A stretch of 64,000 bases of DNA from Jaltomata sinuosa. Its lineage: Eukaryota > Streptophyta > Magnoliopsida > Solanales > Solanaceae. Within the stretch, counting starts at the first letter, position 1; each line of letters starts with the position of its first letter. Positions 1 through 11,200 of the stretch are shown piece after piece. A program made the translations under genes and the position numbers. The notes under the pieces were generated by a model, which did not search any database, was not told the DNA's origin, and saw only the letters and a program-made list of their open reading frames with translations. The DNA lies in the NCBI GenBank assembly GCA_003996215.1, contig QJPP01000309.1, positions 735,001 to 799,000 on the forward strand, written 5' to 3'.

Positions 1-630
1 TGTTTTCATAAAAAACGAAGAATAATTGAAAAAAAAATGCAATTTAAGATCTTTTAAGAGAAACAAAACAGGGGATTTTGAAAGTAGTACACTAAGTCCT
101 TTTGGTCCATATTACCTTAGGTTTCGTAGCCGGTTAGAATTATGGGTTATTAGTTATTTTATCTTTTAATTTGTATAAGATAATACATTAACTTCCTCGT
201 AATTTATACATGTGTATTAACTTTCTAAAAAAAATAACTCTTTATCAAAAAAATCATATGTATTAGGTATGCGGGTTTCAAAATTATAAATCAAATGTCA
301 TATTAGTTTTATACATAATAACTTATTTTCTAAGTAGCTAGTAGCTACCAAACGTTCGATAACTTATACATAAATTAACACATGAATGAGTTGGTTTTTT
401 ACTAGCTATGAAACACCCCTAAAAAATATATTTTATAACCTTATTCATAAAAATATTCTCTAAAGTATTAATTGATATTCTATTAATTGAAAAGTAAGGG
501 TAGTTAGAAAGAAAAAGTAACTAATGACATTTTATTTTTTTCCTAAAATGTCAAAAATATTAGTAACACAAAATTCAATTTGCTAAAATATTTAGACGTT
601 CCGCTCGTGATCCTAAAGAACTAGACACCA
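1..630. other. AT-rich intergenic DNA, nothing recognised
   Basis: AT-rich sequence with short homopolymer runs and no open frame of useful length. I see no conserved coding signal, tandem array or inverted repeat here. Confidence 0.5.
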
Positions 631-1475
631 ACTTTTGGAGGGGCACGACTTCACACTAGGGGGGAGAAGAATAATGGTACTGCTGGCGGCGGTGTTCACG
701 GTTTGGGTAAAAATCAATTCAAGTCAAAAAATAAATCGATTTGTATTTAGTTTGGTTTGTTTTGATTTTATATTTTTAAAAACCGATAATATTTGGTTTG
801 ATTTTGGTTGTTCCAAAAAATCGAAGAAATAGCCGAACCGAACTGACAAAATTATATATATATTTTTGTAATTATATATACATAATATATTATTTTTATG
901 AATATTTTTAAATATCTTATATATGTTTTCATCAAAATTTATTTATTATTTAAATATCTTGTATTAGATGTACGTCATGTTACTGTTTTATGTGGTAATC
1001 TCATAATGAATTGGTTTCTTTTTCTCCTTTTGAATGAATCATTTCTTTTGTTTTCGTGTATGGTTAATAACCGAACCAAACCGATAAATATATATTATAT
1101 TTGGTTTGGTTTGAATTTAATAATTTAAAAACTGATTATATTAATTTGGTTTTGATTTTTACCAATAACCGACCGGTGAACACCCTCACTACTAGCATGA
1201 AATGCTCGAGGCTTTCTGAAGAAAGTATTGTTGGCTGTTGAATAGACATTAGACACTATAGGGACAAGCACGACTTCACACTAGGAAGAAATTGCTAGCA
1301 TGAAATGCTATTTGGCTTTCCAAAGAAAGTAATGTTGCATAGACAATTTAGGGACAAGCATGACTTCACACTAGCTAGGGAGAAGAAGGATTATACTACT
1401 ACTCTACTAGCATGAAATGCACTAGAATTTCTGAAGAAAGTATTATTGTTGCACACTCTAAGGACAAGTAAAAAC
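630..1475. repeat. Degenerate tandem repeat (~110 bp unit) interrupted by a CGGTT-rich insertion
   Basis: The phrase CTAGCATGAAATGC recurs near 1191, 1298 and 1408. Each copy is followed by a TTTC.GAAGAAAGTA block, then GGACAAG and, in two copies, ACGACTTCACACTAG. A further piece of the same unit (GGCACGACTTCACACTAGG) lies at about 641-660. The interval of roughly 686-1184 is a separate insertion. It begins near GGTGTTCACGG, ends near CCGGTGAACACC, and is rich in CGGTTTGG/CCGAACC words, as in many plant hAT-type MITEs. No clean target duplication was found for it. Confidence 0.55.
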
Positions 1476-1499
1476 TGTTTTTCACTTCTAGTTGTGTCA

Positions 1500-2000
1500 T
1501 TGTTTTGACTTAAAAAGAAAAAGGGTATCCCCGTTAGAGTACTGCCTTAGAGAATACTATTGAATAGTACCTCGTTAGGAGATGTGATGATGTTTGATTG
1601 GGTATGCAAGTTTAAAAATGAAAAAAAAGACTTTTAAAACTTGTGATATTTACAAGTCATAAATATTTGTATGACTATAAATTATCTCATTAAAAACAAA
1701 ATAGAAATTTTAAAATTAAATTCTTCTAAATATAGAAAAATATCATTCTATTTTGGACTGACAAAGAATAAAAAGAGTGACATAAATTAGGATAGAATGA
1801 CTACTAATTTATAACTAGACGTATGGGTTATGACTTATGATTCAAAAAAGCTAAAAATTGTTTGAGTCATAACGAATTAGATTAATTTGAACTAAATAAT
1901 ATGTCATAATCTAATATGTCCAACTCAAAATCATATTTGTTTTACTAATTTTTAGTTTTTATTAATTCATTTGATTTGGATCAAATTAAAACAACATTCC
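1500..2000. other. AT-rich intergenic DNA
   Basis: No gene, inverted repeat or array recognised. Short AT-rich runs only. Confidence 0.4.
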
Positions 2001-2400
2001 TTTTCTTCATAGGAAACTAATAAAAGAATTCTATCTAGTTACCATTAAAGAATGTGATGCAGTGGATGGGGCTGCTCCTCCTTTAATTAGAGGTCTCGGT
2101 TTTGAGCTCTGGATATGAAAAAGTCTTTGGGAGGAAATGCTTCTCCCGAATGGATCCTGTGCGCGAAAATTGATAATAATGATTAATATAGTATTTGTTT
2201 GACTTAAAAATGCACGATCAAGTGATGATCGTCTTATTTTAATTGGTCTGGAATTTATAATTGCCATAGCCATGCCATTTATTGGAGTTTTGGTGGCTTT
2301 GATTATTGGAGTGATGATCCACTTTCTTGCCATATCTTTTCAACAAATCCTAACAACCAGAAGAACAAACGATGAATGTGGTAATTTAATTTGTTGAATA
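2000..2400. repeat. Direct duplication, copy 1 (partner at about 4160-4535)
   Basis: Blocks around 1995-2060 (CCTTTTCTTCAT.GGA.AACTAA) and 2195-2400 (TTTGACTTAAAAATGCACGA, then CATATCTTTTCAACAAATCC and CTAACAACCAGAAGA.CAAA) recur in the same order and orientation at about 4165-4200 and 4420-4535. Copy 1 carries about 95 bp in the middle that copy 2 lacks. In the + strand frame that segment would read as a hydrophobic stretch, but it has no start or family match I recognise. Confidence 0.6.
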
Positions 2401-3340
2401 TGGGCAACAATTATATTTTCACACACAAAAAAGAGGAACAACAAAATTAATGAAAAACATTAATTCAACAACATCAAGTGCTTCTTGTTAGAAAAATAGG
2501 ATAGTGGAGTTGAAGAAGAAGGGGAAGATATATATTGTTCATATATTATTTGAGGAAATATAAGCAAATCCGTTCGATATTCAACTAAGTTTTTGTCATC
2601 TACTTTATAAGAAAAGTCGGATTTATAGAGTCAGAAAAGAGATTATTCTAAATAGTCATCTTAATTACTTCATAAGCATACATGTTCCTTTAAATTTAAA
2701 TTCAGTTTTTAAAAGTAAAAACCGAGAATTTCAAGATTTTTAATTAATTAAAGCCTTAAATTGATCATTTATAAAGATAATAAAATATCATTTACCTCTT
2801 CTAGTTAGTTTTTCATTTAATTCACGGATATCAAAATGTATTAATTTAATAATTTGGTAACTCTTTCAACTTTATGATAAAGGCTTCTTGGTCATTTTTA
2901 CTTGTATTTGAATTTCACATTTTTACTTCTGGCTACAGACTATATTGTTACTTGTTACGAAAGCTAGGGGCAAATTTGTATATAAAATAATTAGTATCCA
3001 GTTTGAGAACCAAACGCATGTTTGAAATTATATAATGTATATCTAATGTGTACTAATACAATAACCAAAACATCTGCTAATACGAAATGCATGTACTTTT
3101 TTTTTCCTAATTTTTTACAATAAATAATGTATGTACGTACATTAAACAATTTGGTGATTATTTAATTAATCTCCATATATATTATAATTTCTGTATTATA
3201 ACCTCTGGTTAACTTATTCTTAACCGTAATTACCTCTAAATGTGTAATTGGCAAAAGAGACAAGTTTGGAGGGTAATTATTATATATTCTCCTGTCACTA
3301 AATTAGTTATTCATTCTTCATTTCTTTATCTAATTTAAGT
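2400..3340. other. AT-rich intergenic DNA
   Basis: No coding potential or recognisable repeat seen. Confidence 0.4.
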
Positions 3341-3344
3341 ATAT

Positions 3345-3457
3345 TGATGCATAATCGATCACCACTGAAGCAATCTTTTCATTAGCCTTGAGCGAAATTC
3401 GATATGTAGTTAATGGCTAATGAAAAGACAGCAGCGGTGGTGATCCATTATGCTTCA
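3345..3457. other. Imperfect hairpin, ~42-nt stem and 27-nt loop (MIRNA-like fold)
   Basis: The left arm, 3345-3387, pairs with the right arm, 3415-3457. The innermost TCTTTTCATTAGCC pairs perfectly with GGCTAATGAAAAGA. It is followed by a small mismatched patch, then GATCACCAC/GTGGTGATC and GCATAAT/ATTATGC. About 35 of 42 positions pair. The loop, 3388-3414, is about 27 nt. The size and bulge pattern resemble a plant miRNA precursor, but no mature miRNA family is recognised. It could equally be a small MITE. Confidence 0.5.
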
Positions 3458-3459
3458 GA

Positions 3460-4130
3460 CGATGGAACTATATATATAGATCGATATATTATGCTTCGGA
3501 CGAATACAGATTCTTGCTCATGCCATGGCTAATTAAATTGTCAGATTTTAATGTACGTTCTTGTTTTTGGTTTGCTAAATGTATGAGTTCTTTTTTCTTT
3601 TGTGTATGTGTGCTAGAATAGTGCTTATGAAATTATAGTTTATGATGTTTAGGATTTTAATTTTTGCTACTCTCTTGATTGTGATCTTCGTTGAAGAATG
3701 TATGGTTTCTTTTTCCCTATTAATTAAAGTTTACGACCTAATAGTAAGAACAATCATATAAAGCATTCAGACATGCTACAAATGTTGTTGTTTTTTATAT
3801 ATATAAAATACTAATAATAATAATAATAATCAAGAAAGGTGATGACGGCCGCACACAAAAATAGGTTGATTAAAATTCAAGTTTTCCCTAAACTGCCATT
3901 ATATATGAAGAGTTCTCGTTTGTTGATTAAAATTCATTATGTTGAATGTTGAACTTTTTTTTGGAATCCAGTAGGTATATTCAGACCAATATATTTTCAC
4001 ATTGTGGTGTTATTAAAATAAAGAGATTTCTTCTTTTTCTTTTTTGTGTTTGATTCAAAAGCAAACATTACTATTTTAAAAATATTTGTATATAATCGAC
4101 AACTGCTATGAGAGGTAACGACGGGGTGAG
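3460..4130. other. AT-rich intergenic DNA with an AAT microsatellite
   Basis: An (AAT)n microsatellite lies at about 3809-3832. A second, similar one lies at about 4352-4373, outside this interval. Otherwise there are no genes or repeats I can name. Confidence 0.45.
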
Positions 4131-4159
4131 ATGGGGCTAAAAAAAGAATTCTTAATTAA

Positions 4160-4535
4160 AACATTTCTTTTCTTCATGGAGAACTAACAAAAGAACGTCT
4201 AGTTTGACAAATTTTCAATAGGTCAAATTGATCCAACCTTTTAGATGGGCTACTAGAAAATAGAAATTAGTAAAACAGCTCAGAGAAATGAACAGATTCA
4301 TTCATTTTACCTTTCGGATTGATTGCTCAAGATAAACCATATGAAATTGATAAATAATAATAATAATAATAATGATTAAAATAGCTACTATTTTTTAAAA
4401 TTAAAAAAAAAATCTTTCTTTGACTTAAAAATGCACGATCAAGTGATGACCTCCACTTTCTAGCCATATCTTTTCAACAAATCCTAACAACCAGAAGAGC
4501 AAATGATGATGTGGAAATTTAATTTGTTGAAATAT
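4160..4535. repeat. Direct duplication, copy 2 (partner at about 1995-2400)
   Basis: Same block order as copy 1. The TTTGACTTAAAAATGCACGA block is followed directly by a CTCCACTTTCTAGCCATATC block, so the middle segment of copy 1 is missing here. An AAT microsatellite lies within it. Confidence 0.6.
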
Positions 4536-4733
4536 TAATTGCGCTACACTAGATTCATGTTTCTTAATTAGTCCTATGATTCTTTTTTACGATAAATACC
4601 AAAAAACTTCTAAATAAATTCCTAACGTATATGGTGAATAATATATTTATGGAATAGCTAGAAATTAGATGAAGGCACAACTTATGAAAGTACATGGTTG
4701 AGTGGAAAGGAAGAACTAAACACTCAACACTAC

Positions 4734-5082
4734 GGATCGTTTGGTAGGGTGCATTAGCAAAATTAATGTAGATATTAATTTTGTGTATTATTAATACCTT
4801 GTTTAGTATATTTTTTCAACTTATTTATTGCATTACCATGGTTAAAAACATAATTGTCCCTCAAAACCGTTTGCACATCCTTTTCATCATATTTATCGAG
4901 GGTATTTTTGTAAACAAATAATTCTTTTTTAAAAATTACGCAATGCAAGTTATTTTTAATACACCAAATTAAACATTAATTAAGAAATAACTTCAATATA
5001 ACCAACACAAACATAACTAATACCAATATTACTTATACACTATATTTAACACTATTTTTATACACTCTATCAAACGACTCCG
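4734..5082. mobile_element. Non-autonomous DNA transposon (MITE), terminal inverted repeats
   Basis: Starts GGATCGTTTGGTAGGGTG and ends with its near complement, TCTATCAAACGACTCC. The interior is AT-rich and has no open frame. TIR words of the form GG.TCGTTTGG are shared with the elements at 6000 and 47253. The target duplication is not clear. Confidence 0.6.
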
Positions 5083-5089
5083 AATATTC

Positions 5090-5890
5090 TAAATTAATTG
5101 GACTTCTACAAGTACCACAAAATTTCAACTTGTTTAAACAATTGGTCATGAAGCGCATCAATGCTTATTATATTATAATATTAAAAATGAAGGAATATTT
5201 TTTGTCAAATTGAAATATTAAGTTTCGCTATCTAAAGATATAATACTGACATCACTTTTTTCAACTTTTATATTTTCTTAAAGTTCGTGGATGGGGAGAG
5301 TCAATGACTACTCATAGTTACGGCACTTTCCACCTATTTTTTGGACCCAAAAAAATAAAGTAAATTTCTATAAGTTGGAATTTGATGTTTCATTTTCAAA
5401 AAAACAAAAAAGTAATACTATTAATACTTCTAAATAGTTCCCAGTGGGACATTCAATTACATTACAAAAGGAAGTAAAAAAAAGAGAGGAAGAAATGTTT
5501 GTACTTTTAGACTTAGCTTTTGAAAAGTTTAAATAAACTTATACTATCTATTATTTATTCCTAATACACTTATTTAAAATTTCGTTTGTCAAAATATTAC
5601 GTATATTTCGTCCTCAAAAATCATATACATAAAAATAATAATTTGTGCCGACACTACACACAAAGACACACACATACACACATTTTGTGTCCCACAAAAT
5701 TTGTTATTGTTATTATTATAGATGTCTTAGTGGCACCAACTTTAGAACTAATTTTATTGCAAATTAGTAAAACACAGAAAAACTTTAAAATTTTCTCAAT
5801 ATTTATTTGTTAAACCATCTATTTTTATCTGTCGTGAAAAAGTTTTTAAGTGTAAAAAGATATGGGATGGATTAGAAAAAACAAAAATAT
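5090..5890. other. AT-rich intergenic DNA with a CA-rich low-complexity tract
   Basis: An (ACACAC)-like tract lies at about 5656-5690. No gene was recognised. Confidence 0.4.
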
Positions 5891-5891
5891 A

Positions 5892-6353
5892 CTCCCTTTG
5901 TTTCAAAAATAAAATAAAATTACACACTACGAAAAATAAGAAGTATTTCAACTGTTTTATCCTTAATCAAAATGTCTTAAAAAAGAAGTAAATCTTTAAG
6001 GGGTAGTTTGGTACGCCGGATAAGCTGGCATATTTCAGGATTAAGTTTAATATCAAATTTGTACCATATTTGACTGATGGTATAAATTTATCTCAAGATT
6101 AATTTATACCGTCAATCAAACATGGTATAAATCTAAGACCAAACATAATCCCGGGATTTTCCACCTAATCCCATCCAACTTGAAATTATTTTATCCCACC
6201 GGGGATTATAATCACAAGACTATAATCCCAGGATTATTTAGTCTGAGTGTCAAACGATCCCTAATAATTTTTTAATTATGTAAAATCAAGGATAAAATTG
6301 GAAGACAAAAATTAAATATTTTCTTGATTTTGTGAAACACTAAACGAAGGAAG
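5892..6353. mobile_element. Stowaway-like MITE carrying a nested insertion
   Basis: The ends CTCCCTTTGTTTCA and TAAACGAAGGAAG are flanked by TA on both sides, as in Tc1/mariner-type Stowaway MITEs. The element is interrupted by the Tourist-like element at 6000-6261. The two halves look like one element when the insertion is removed. Confidence 0.6.
6000..6261. mobile_element. Tourist-like MITE nested in the Stowaway-like element
   Basis: TIRs GGGGTAGTTTGG and CAAACGATCCC are flanked by TAA on both sides (5997-5999 and 6262-6264), the trinucleotide duplication of the PIF/Harbinger class. The interior has the GGATTA/TAATCC-rich character of the relatives at 47253 and 57388. Confidence 0.65.
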
Positions 6354-6359
6354 TACACA

Positions 6360-8080
6360 ATAAAATTTGTGTTGTGCTAATAATCATAACAAAGATGCGA
6401 AAAACTGAAAAGCCTACCAAACAAGAACCGTCCACAGGGCGGCAAAGATGCCATTTTCTCACTATTTTAAAACTCATAGCACACCCAAGTAGGAGTAATA
6501 TACTTTAATATCATGATTAGTCAATTTAATGCCAAAAAAATTAACAAGTTAGAAGAATTAAGAGAAGTACTAATGCCAACTCTTTAACAAAATATTCCAC
6601 TTTTTCTCCACTAATATATAAAATAAAGAAAGAGAGGGAATGAAGAAAGCTTAGTTGGAAAAGCTAAGATAGGGACCCAACATGACAACCTTTTCTCCCA
6701 TGTGAAAGGGCCTCAACAAATCTCCATCCCCACCGCCCTAAATGAATGGAAATAGATTTTCCAATTCATAATCTTTTTAGCCCCCTCCTATGACTAGTCA
6801 GTCCAAAATATTGGTGAGCAATTTGAATAAGGCAAAATATAAAGGACCCCCCCCCACCCACCCACCCTTTCATATCATACCCCATATTCTCTGTCTTCTA
6901 AGGTTTTGGTACACTTCCAAAAAAAAAAAAACATTTAATAGTCTTAATCATAAGATTATTTGTCTAAGCTATCATTTGTAGTCCATTAATTGGAGCATTA
7001 AGAGTAAATTTACCAAAATGAATAATATTTGGAACTGGAGGGAGTATTTAGTTTTTCAGGTGATCCAGTGGCAGCTAGCTTTTTAGCTTCTGTACATCTC
7101 TTTTTCTATAACTACAATCCCCATGCTTTACCTTTTTGATACCTCATTGACCCCTTTCAGTATGATTGTCTGGTATTTCAAGATTTTGCCCATCCCCTAT
7201 TGTAAAAACCAAAATAAGTGAAAAGACCTGAATGCCAGTGTTGTAAAGCTGAAACTTTGGAAAATCTTGAAATCAATAGCAGATCAAAATGGAAAAAGAC
7301 AATCAGAGATGTGGAAATGAAATGCATAACATATCAAGAATTGGTGTAACTCTGAGAAAATCCACAATTTGAACACAACATAAATTCTTAAAATATAATA
7401 AAGAAGTTTTGAGAATCTTGAAAATCTTTGACATAGTAATACCTGCCTGGTGCTTGGTGCTGAATTTGACAGAGATCCCAGGTGGTGAAAAAGTAAACCT
7501 GTTAAAAAAAGAAGAAGAAGAGAACAGGTGAAAGTAGAGAGCCCCAGTTAAGATGGGGTAGCAAAGGCATTAAGTGGGGCATTTCTGTAGTGAATTTAGA
7601 TCTAATCATCTTTAACCCCCCACTTGATTTAAGAGAAAGTAAAGCCAACAATTATGCAAAAAGAGACCACCTTCAGTCATATATTAACCATAGTTCTATA
7701 CATTAATCAGACCTGGTCCAACACACAGTGCTTTTGGTAATGCACAGCATCATGACAAACACTCTGGCCCTTCACTGCATAGCACAAGTCATAGATAGAG
7801 AATATATCTTTAAATAAAAACAAAGAACTATTTAGTTAAGGTTACCAATTGGAAAATGATTTTTCCTTTATATTTAAGCAATGTATATTTATATAAATAG
7901 CCAACCCAAAAGTAACAGAAGTTTCTGTATCTCAAAGCTGTATGTATAGGTGCCAAGTCAGCATCCTATGTGGACTTAGTAGAATAAAAGGTGACAGGAG
8001 GTGGGGAAGGGGGTGGTGAGGGGGTGATTGCTCTTCCTTTTGCTTTTGAGTTACCACCATCTTCATTACCTCTGCTTTTA
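6360..8080. other. Upstream region of the myosin gene
   Basis: Mostly AT-rich. There is a C-rich tract near 6849-6867 and a lone Stowaway-type end (GGAGGGAGTA) at about 7037. No coding region was recognised. The last few hundred bases must contain the myosin promoter, but I cannot place a specific element. Confidence 0.4.
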
Positions 8081-8284
8081 GCCTGCTTTGAAACATTCTT
8101 TTTTCACATTCTTTATTACTTTTCTGTTTCTACATTCATCCATTCATCATTCCCTTAAGAGCACCACATTCTCCCTGAAATTCATTTCTCTTCCCTTCTT
8201 GCTTTTCTCCCTCTATATCGACTCATTGATCTCTTATAACAGCTCTCCTTCGAGTTCCATGATCAGATAGTCTCAACTACTGCC
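8081..8284 (+). promoter_or_regulatory. Pyrimidine-rich probable 5' leader of the myosin gene
   Basis: A CT-rich stretch (many TTCTTTT, CTTCCC and TCTCCC words) directly precedes the myosin ATG at 8285, as is common in plant 5' UTRs. The transcription start was not located. Confidence 0.4.
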
Positions 8285-11200
8285 ATGGTGAGCTTGTTTA
8301 TTATGATCAATAGTTTATGTTGTTTTGTTTCAATTGATGAAGGACTTATCAATTGTTAACCTTTGTATCTTTTGTGATTCAGGGAACTCCTGTAAACATC
8401 ATAGTTGGATCCCAGGTGTGGATTGAGGATCCTGATGATGCCTGGATTGATGGAGAAGTCACAGAAATTAAAGGCTCAAATGCTACAGTAGTCACAACTA
8501 ATGGGAAGACGGTAAGCAGTCTAATTCTAATCAATAAGTTCACTGCTTCACAGAAATCTGATATTGATAGTAGCATCTTTCAGAGAATATACTATGATTG
8601 CAAAAAAAAAACTGTCTGAACAATATTAGTGTCAAAAGCAGATGTAGTATAGCATCATAGTTATACTGCATATTATATGAAAATTAGGAGCTTATTAACT
8701 TTTTTAAGCTTACTGAAACATATAGAGTCAATGGGATTGTCATGGAACAAATAGGAAGGTAACAATTCAAAATAATTAATCAGATATAAAACAACAATAT
8801 ACCTGTAGGACAGCTTATGCAGCTTTTCCTTTTGCCTTGAGCAGAATTATTATTGGTTTTCATGATAGGTATACTCTTCCATGGAGATTTACGAATGTGC
8901 TCTCTTGATATTTTTACGATGCAATAAACATAATTTCTACAAACTAAATTTTTAATATGCGAACAGCCAAAATCTATTTATATTAAGACATAGCACTACT
9001 TTCTGCTTCAGACAGTTGCTTCTATTTCTAGCATATACCCAAAGGATACCGAAGCACCACCAGCTGGGGTTGATGACATGACCAAGTTAGCTTACCTCCA
9101 TGAGCCTGGCGTTCTGAATAACCTTGCTTGTCGGTATTCTCTAAATGAGATATATGTAAGTCATACCTTTCAGTCTATGATGAACTTCACAAAGAGTAGC
9201 TACAGAAAACAAGTCTAACTGATGTAACAACATCCACAATTTTGCAGACTTACACGGGGAATATCCTAATTGCAGTGAATCCATTTCGGAGACTTCCGCA
9301 TTTGTATGATACCCATATGATGCAGCAATACAAGGGAGCACCATTTGGAGAGCTAAGTCCGCATCTTTTTGCAGTGGCAGATGCCTGTTATAGGTAAATC
9401 AGAAGTGCAACTGAAATTATATGGTTAAGCCACGCAAGAAATGAATAACTTGCCTAATCTAACAAGTTTGTCAGGGCATTGATAAATGAGCACGGCAACC
9501 AGTCTATCTTGGTCAGTGGTGAGAGTGGTGCTGGTAAAACTGAGACAACGAAAATGTTGATGAGATATCTCGCGTTTATGGGTGGAAGGTCTGGCACTGA
9601 AGGAAGAACAGTCGAGCAACAAGTTTTGGAGGTGGGAAATAATTGCTCTTTACTATTATACTCGAATGATCTACTAGTTTACAATGCAAATGCAAATTCA
9701 TATTTCTTCTTTTCCAGTCCAACCCAGTTTTAGAAGCATTTGGGAATGCAAAAACTGTGAAGAACAACAATTCCAGGTAAACCAAAAAAGACATAAAAGA
9801 TTTATCACTAATATATTCATTTTGATTTTCCCTCTACAAGAAAATTGACATGACTGAGTCGTTGTACCAGTCGCTTTGGTAAATTTGTTGAAATTCAATT
9901 TGATAAGCATGGGAAGATTTCTGGGGCTGCAGTTAGGACATATCTTCTTGAAAGGTCACGCGTTTGCCAAGTCTCAGACCCAGAGAGAAACTACCATTGT
10001 TTTTACATGCTTTGTGCTGCACCACCAGAGGTGAGTTCCATGGGACAGCCCATTTGCAAACTCTTTACAAATGATATTGAGCTGCCACCTAGATGATCTA
10101 CGGCATCTTTTACAGGAAGTGAAAAAATACAAACTTGGAAATCCAAAATCATTTCATTATCTAAACCAAAGTAGCTGTTACGAAGTTGCAAATGTTGACG
10201 ATGCAAGAGAATATCTTGAAACCAGAAATGCTATGGATGTTGTTGGTATCGGTCAGGAGGAGCAGGTGTGTGCCCAGAACATAGAAGCAATTGGAAAAAT
10301 CTCATTATGCACCAAGAATATATTAAAATCTATACTCATCATTTCTGTAGGAAGCTATATTTCGTGTTGTTGCTGCAATACTCCATCTCGGAAACATAAA
10401 CTTTGTGAAAGGAAAGGAGGCTGATTCCTCCAAACTAAAAGATGAGAAGTCACTTTTTCATCTGAAGACAGCTGCAGAGCTATTCATGTAAGAGAATATA
10501 CCTTAGATTTACCTCAATTCAGAAATCAAGGCGCCTATACTTTGAACTAATAAGCATGTGCACAGGTGTGATGAGAAGGCACTAGAAGACTCACTTTGTA
10601 AGCGTGTCATTGTCACTCCTGATGGAAACATCACAAAACTACTGGATCCAGCAGCTGCAACCACGAGCAGGGATGCCCTGGCAAAGACCGTATACTCCAG
10701 ATTGTTCGACTGGTAAGCAATATATAGAATATGGCTCCCAGACTAAGTCTCTCCCTTGCTGTAAAACTGTGGGTGGTATCTAAGCTCACGAGAGGGGAAG
10801 ATCTTAATACTAACAAAGCAAAGAAGTACTTTCTCGACTGCAAAAGATTGGATACTTCCAGAATTAACAGCCAGGGAGAGCAAAAGTTACAAGCGCATTG
10901 TGAAAGAAATATAGAATAACCACGAAGCTGATAGGCAATAACATTTGCTGCACAGGAATGTGACTTTATATATGTAGCAACTTCTTCCTAATGAAGCTCT
11001 AGATGATCATAGGAAGCCACAAAAGATACACTACAATTCTGATTATAAACTAATAACTAATTGGGGCTTCTCATAGAGAACATAAGAGATTCAATGAGTA
11101 GAAGAGTGATCAGACAGGACTTGAAGATAATGGAGAATTTTCTAGCTGAAATCTCTTATTGAGATTGAATGATGTTATATATGTTTCAAGCCTGGTTTCC

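Noticed and set aside
8088..8270. 60-codon frame in the myosin leader
   Set aside because: It is a pyrimidine-rich 5' UTR giving Phe/Ser/Leu-rich translation. It might be an upstream ORF but nothing supports a product.
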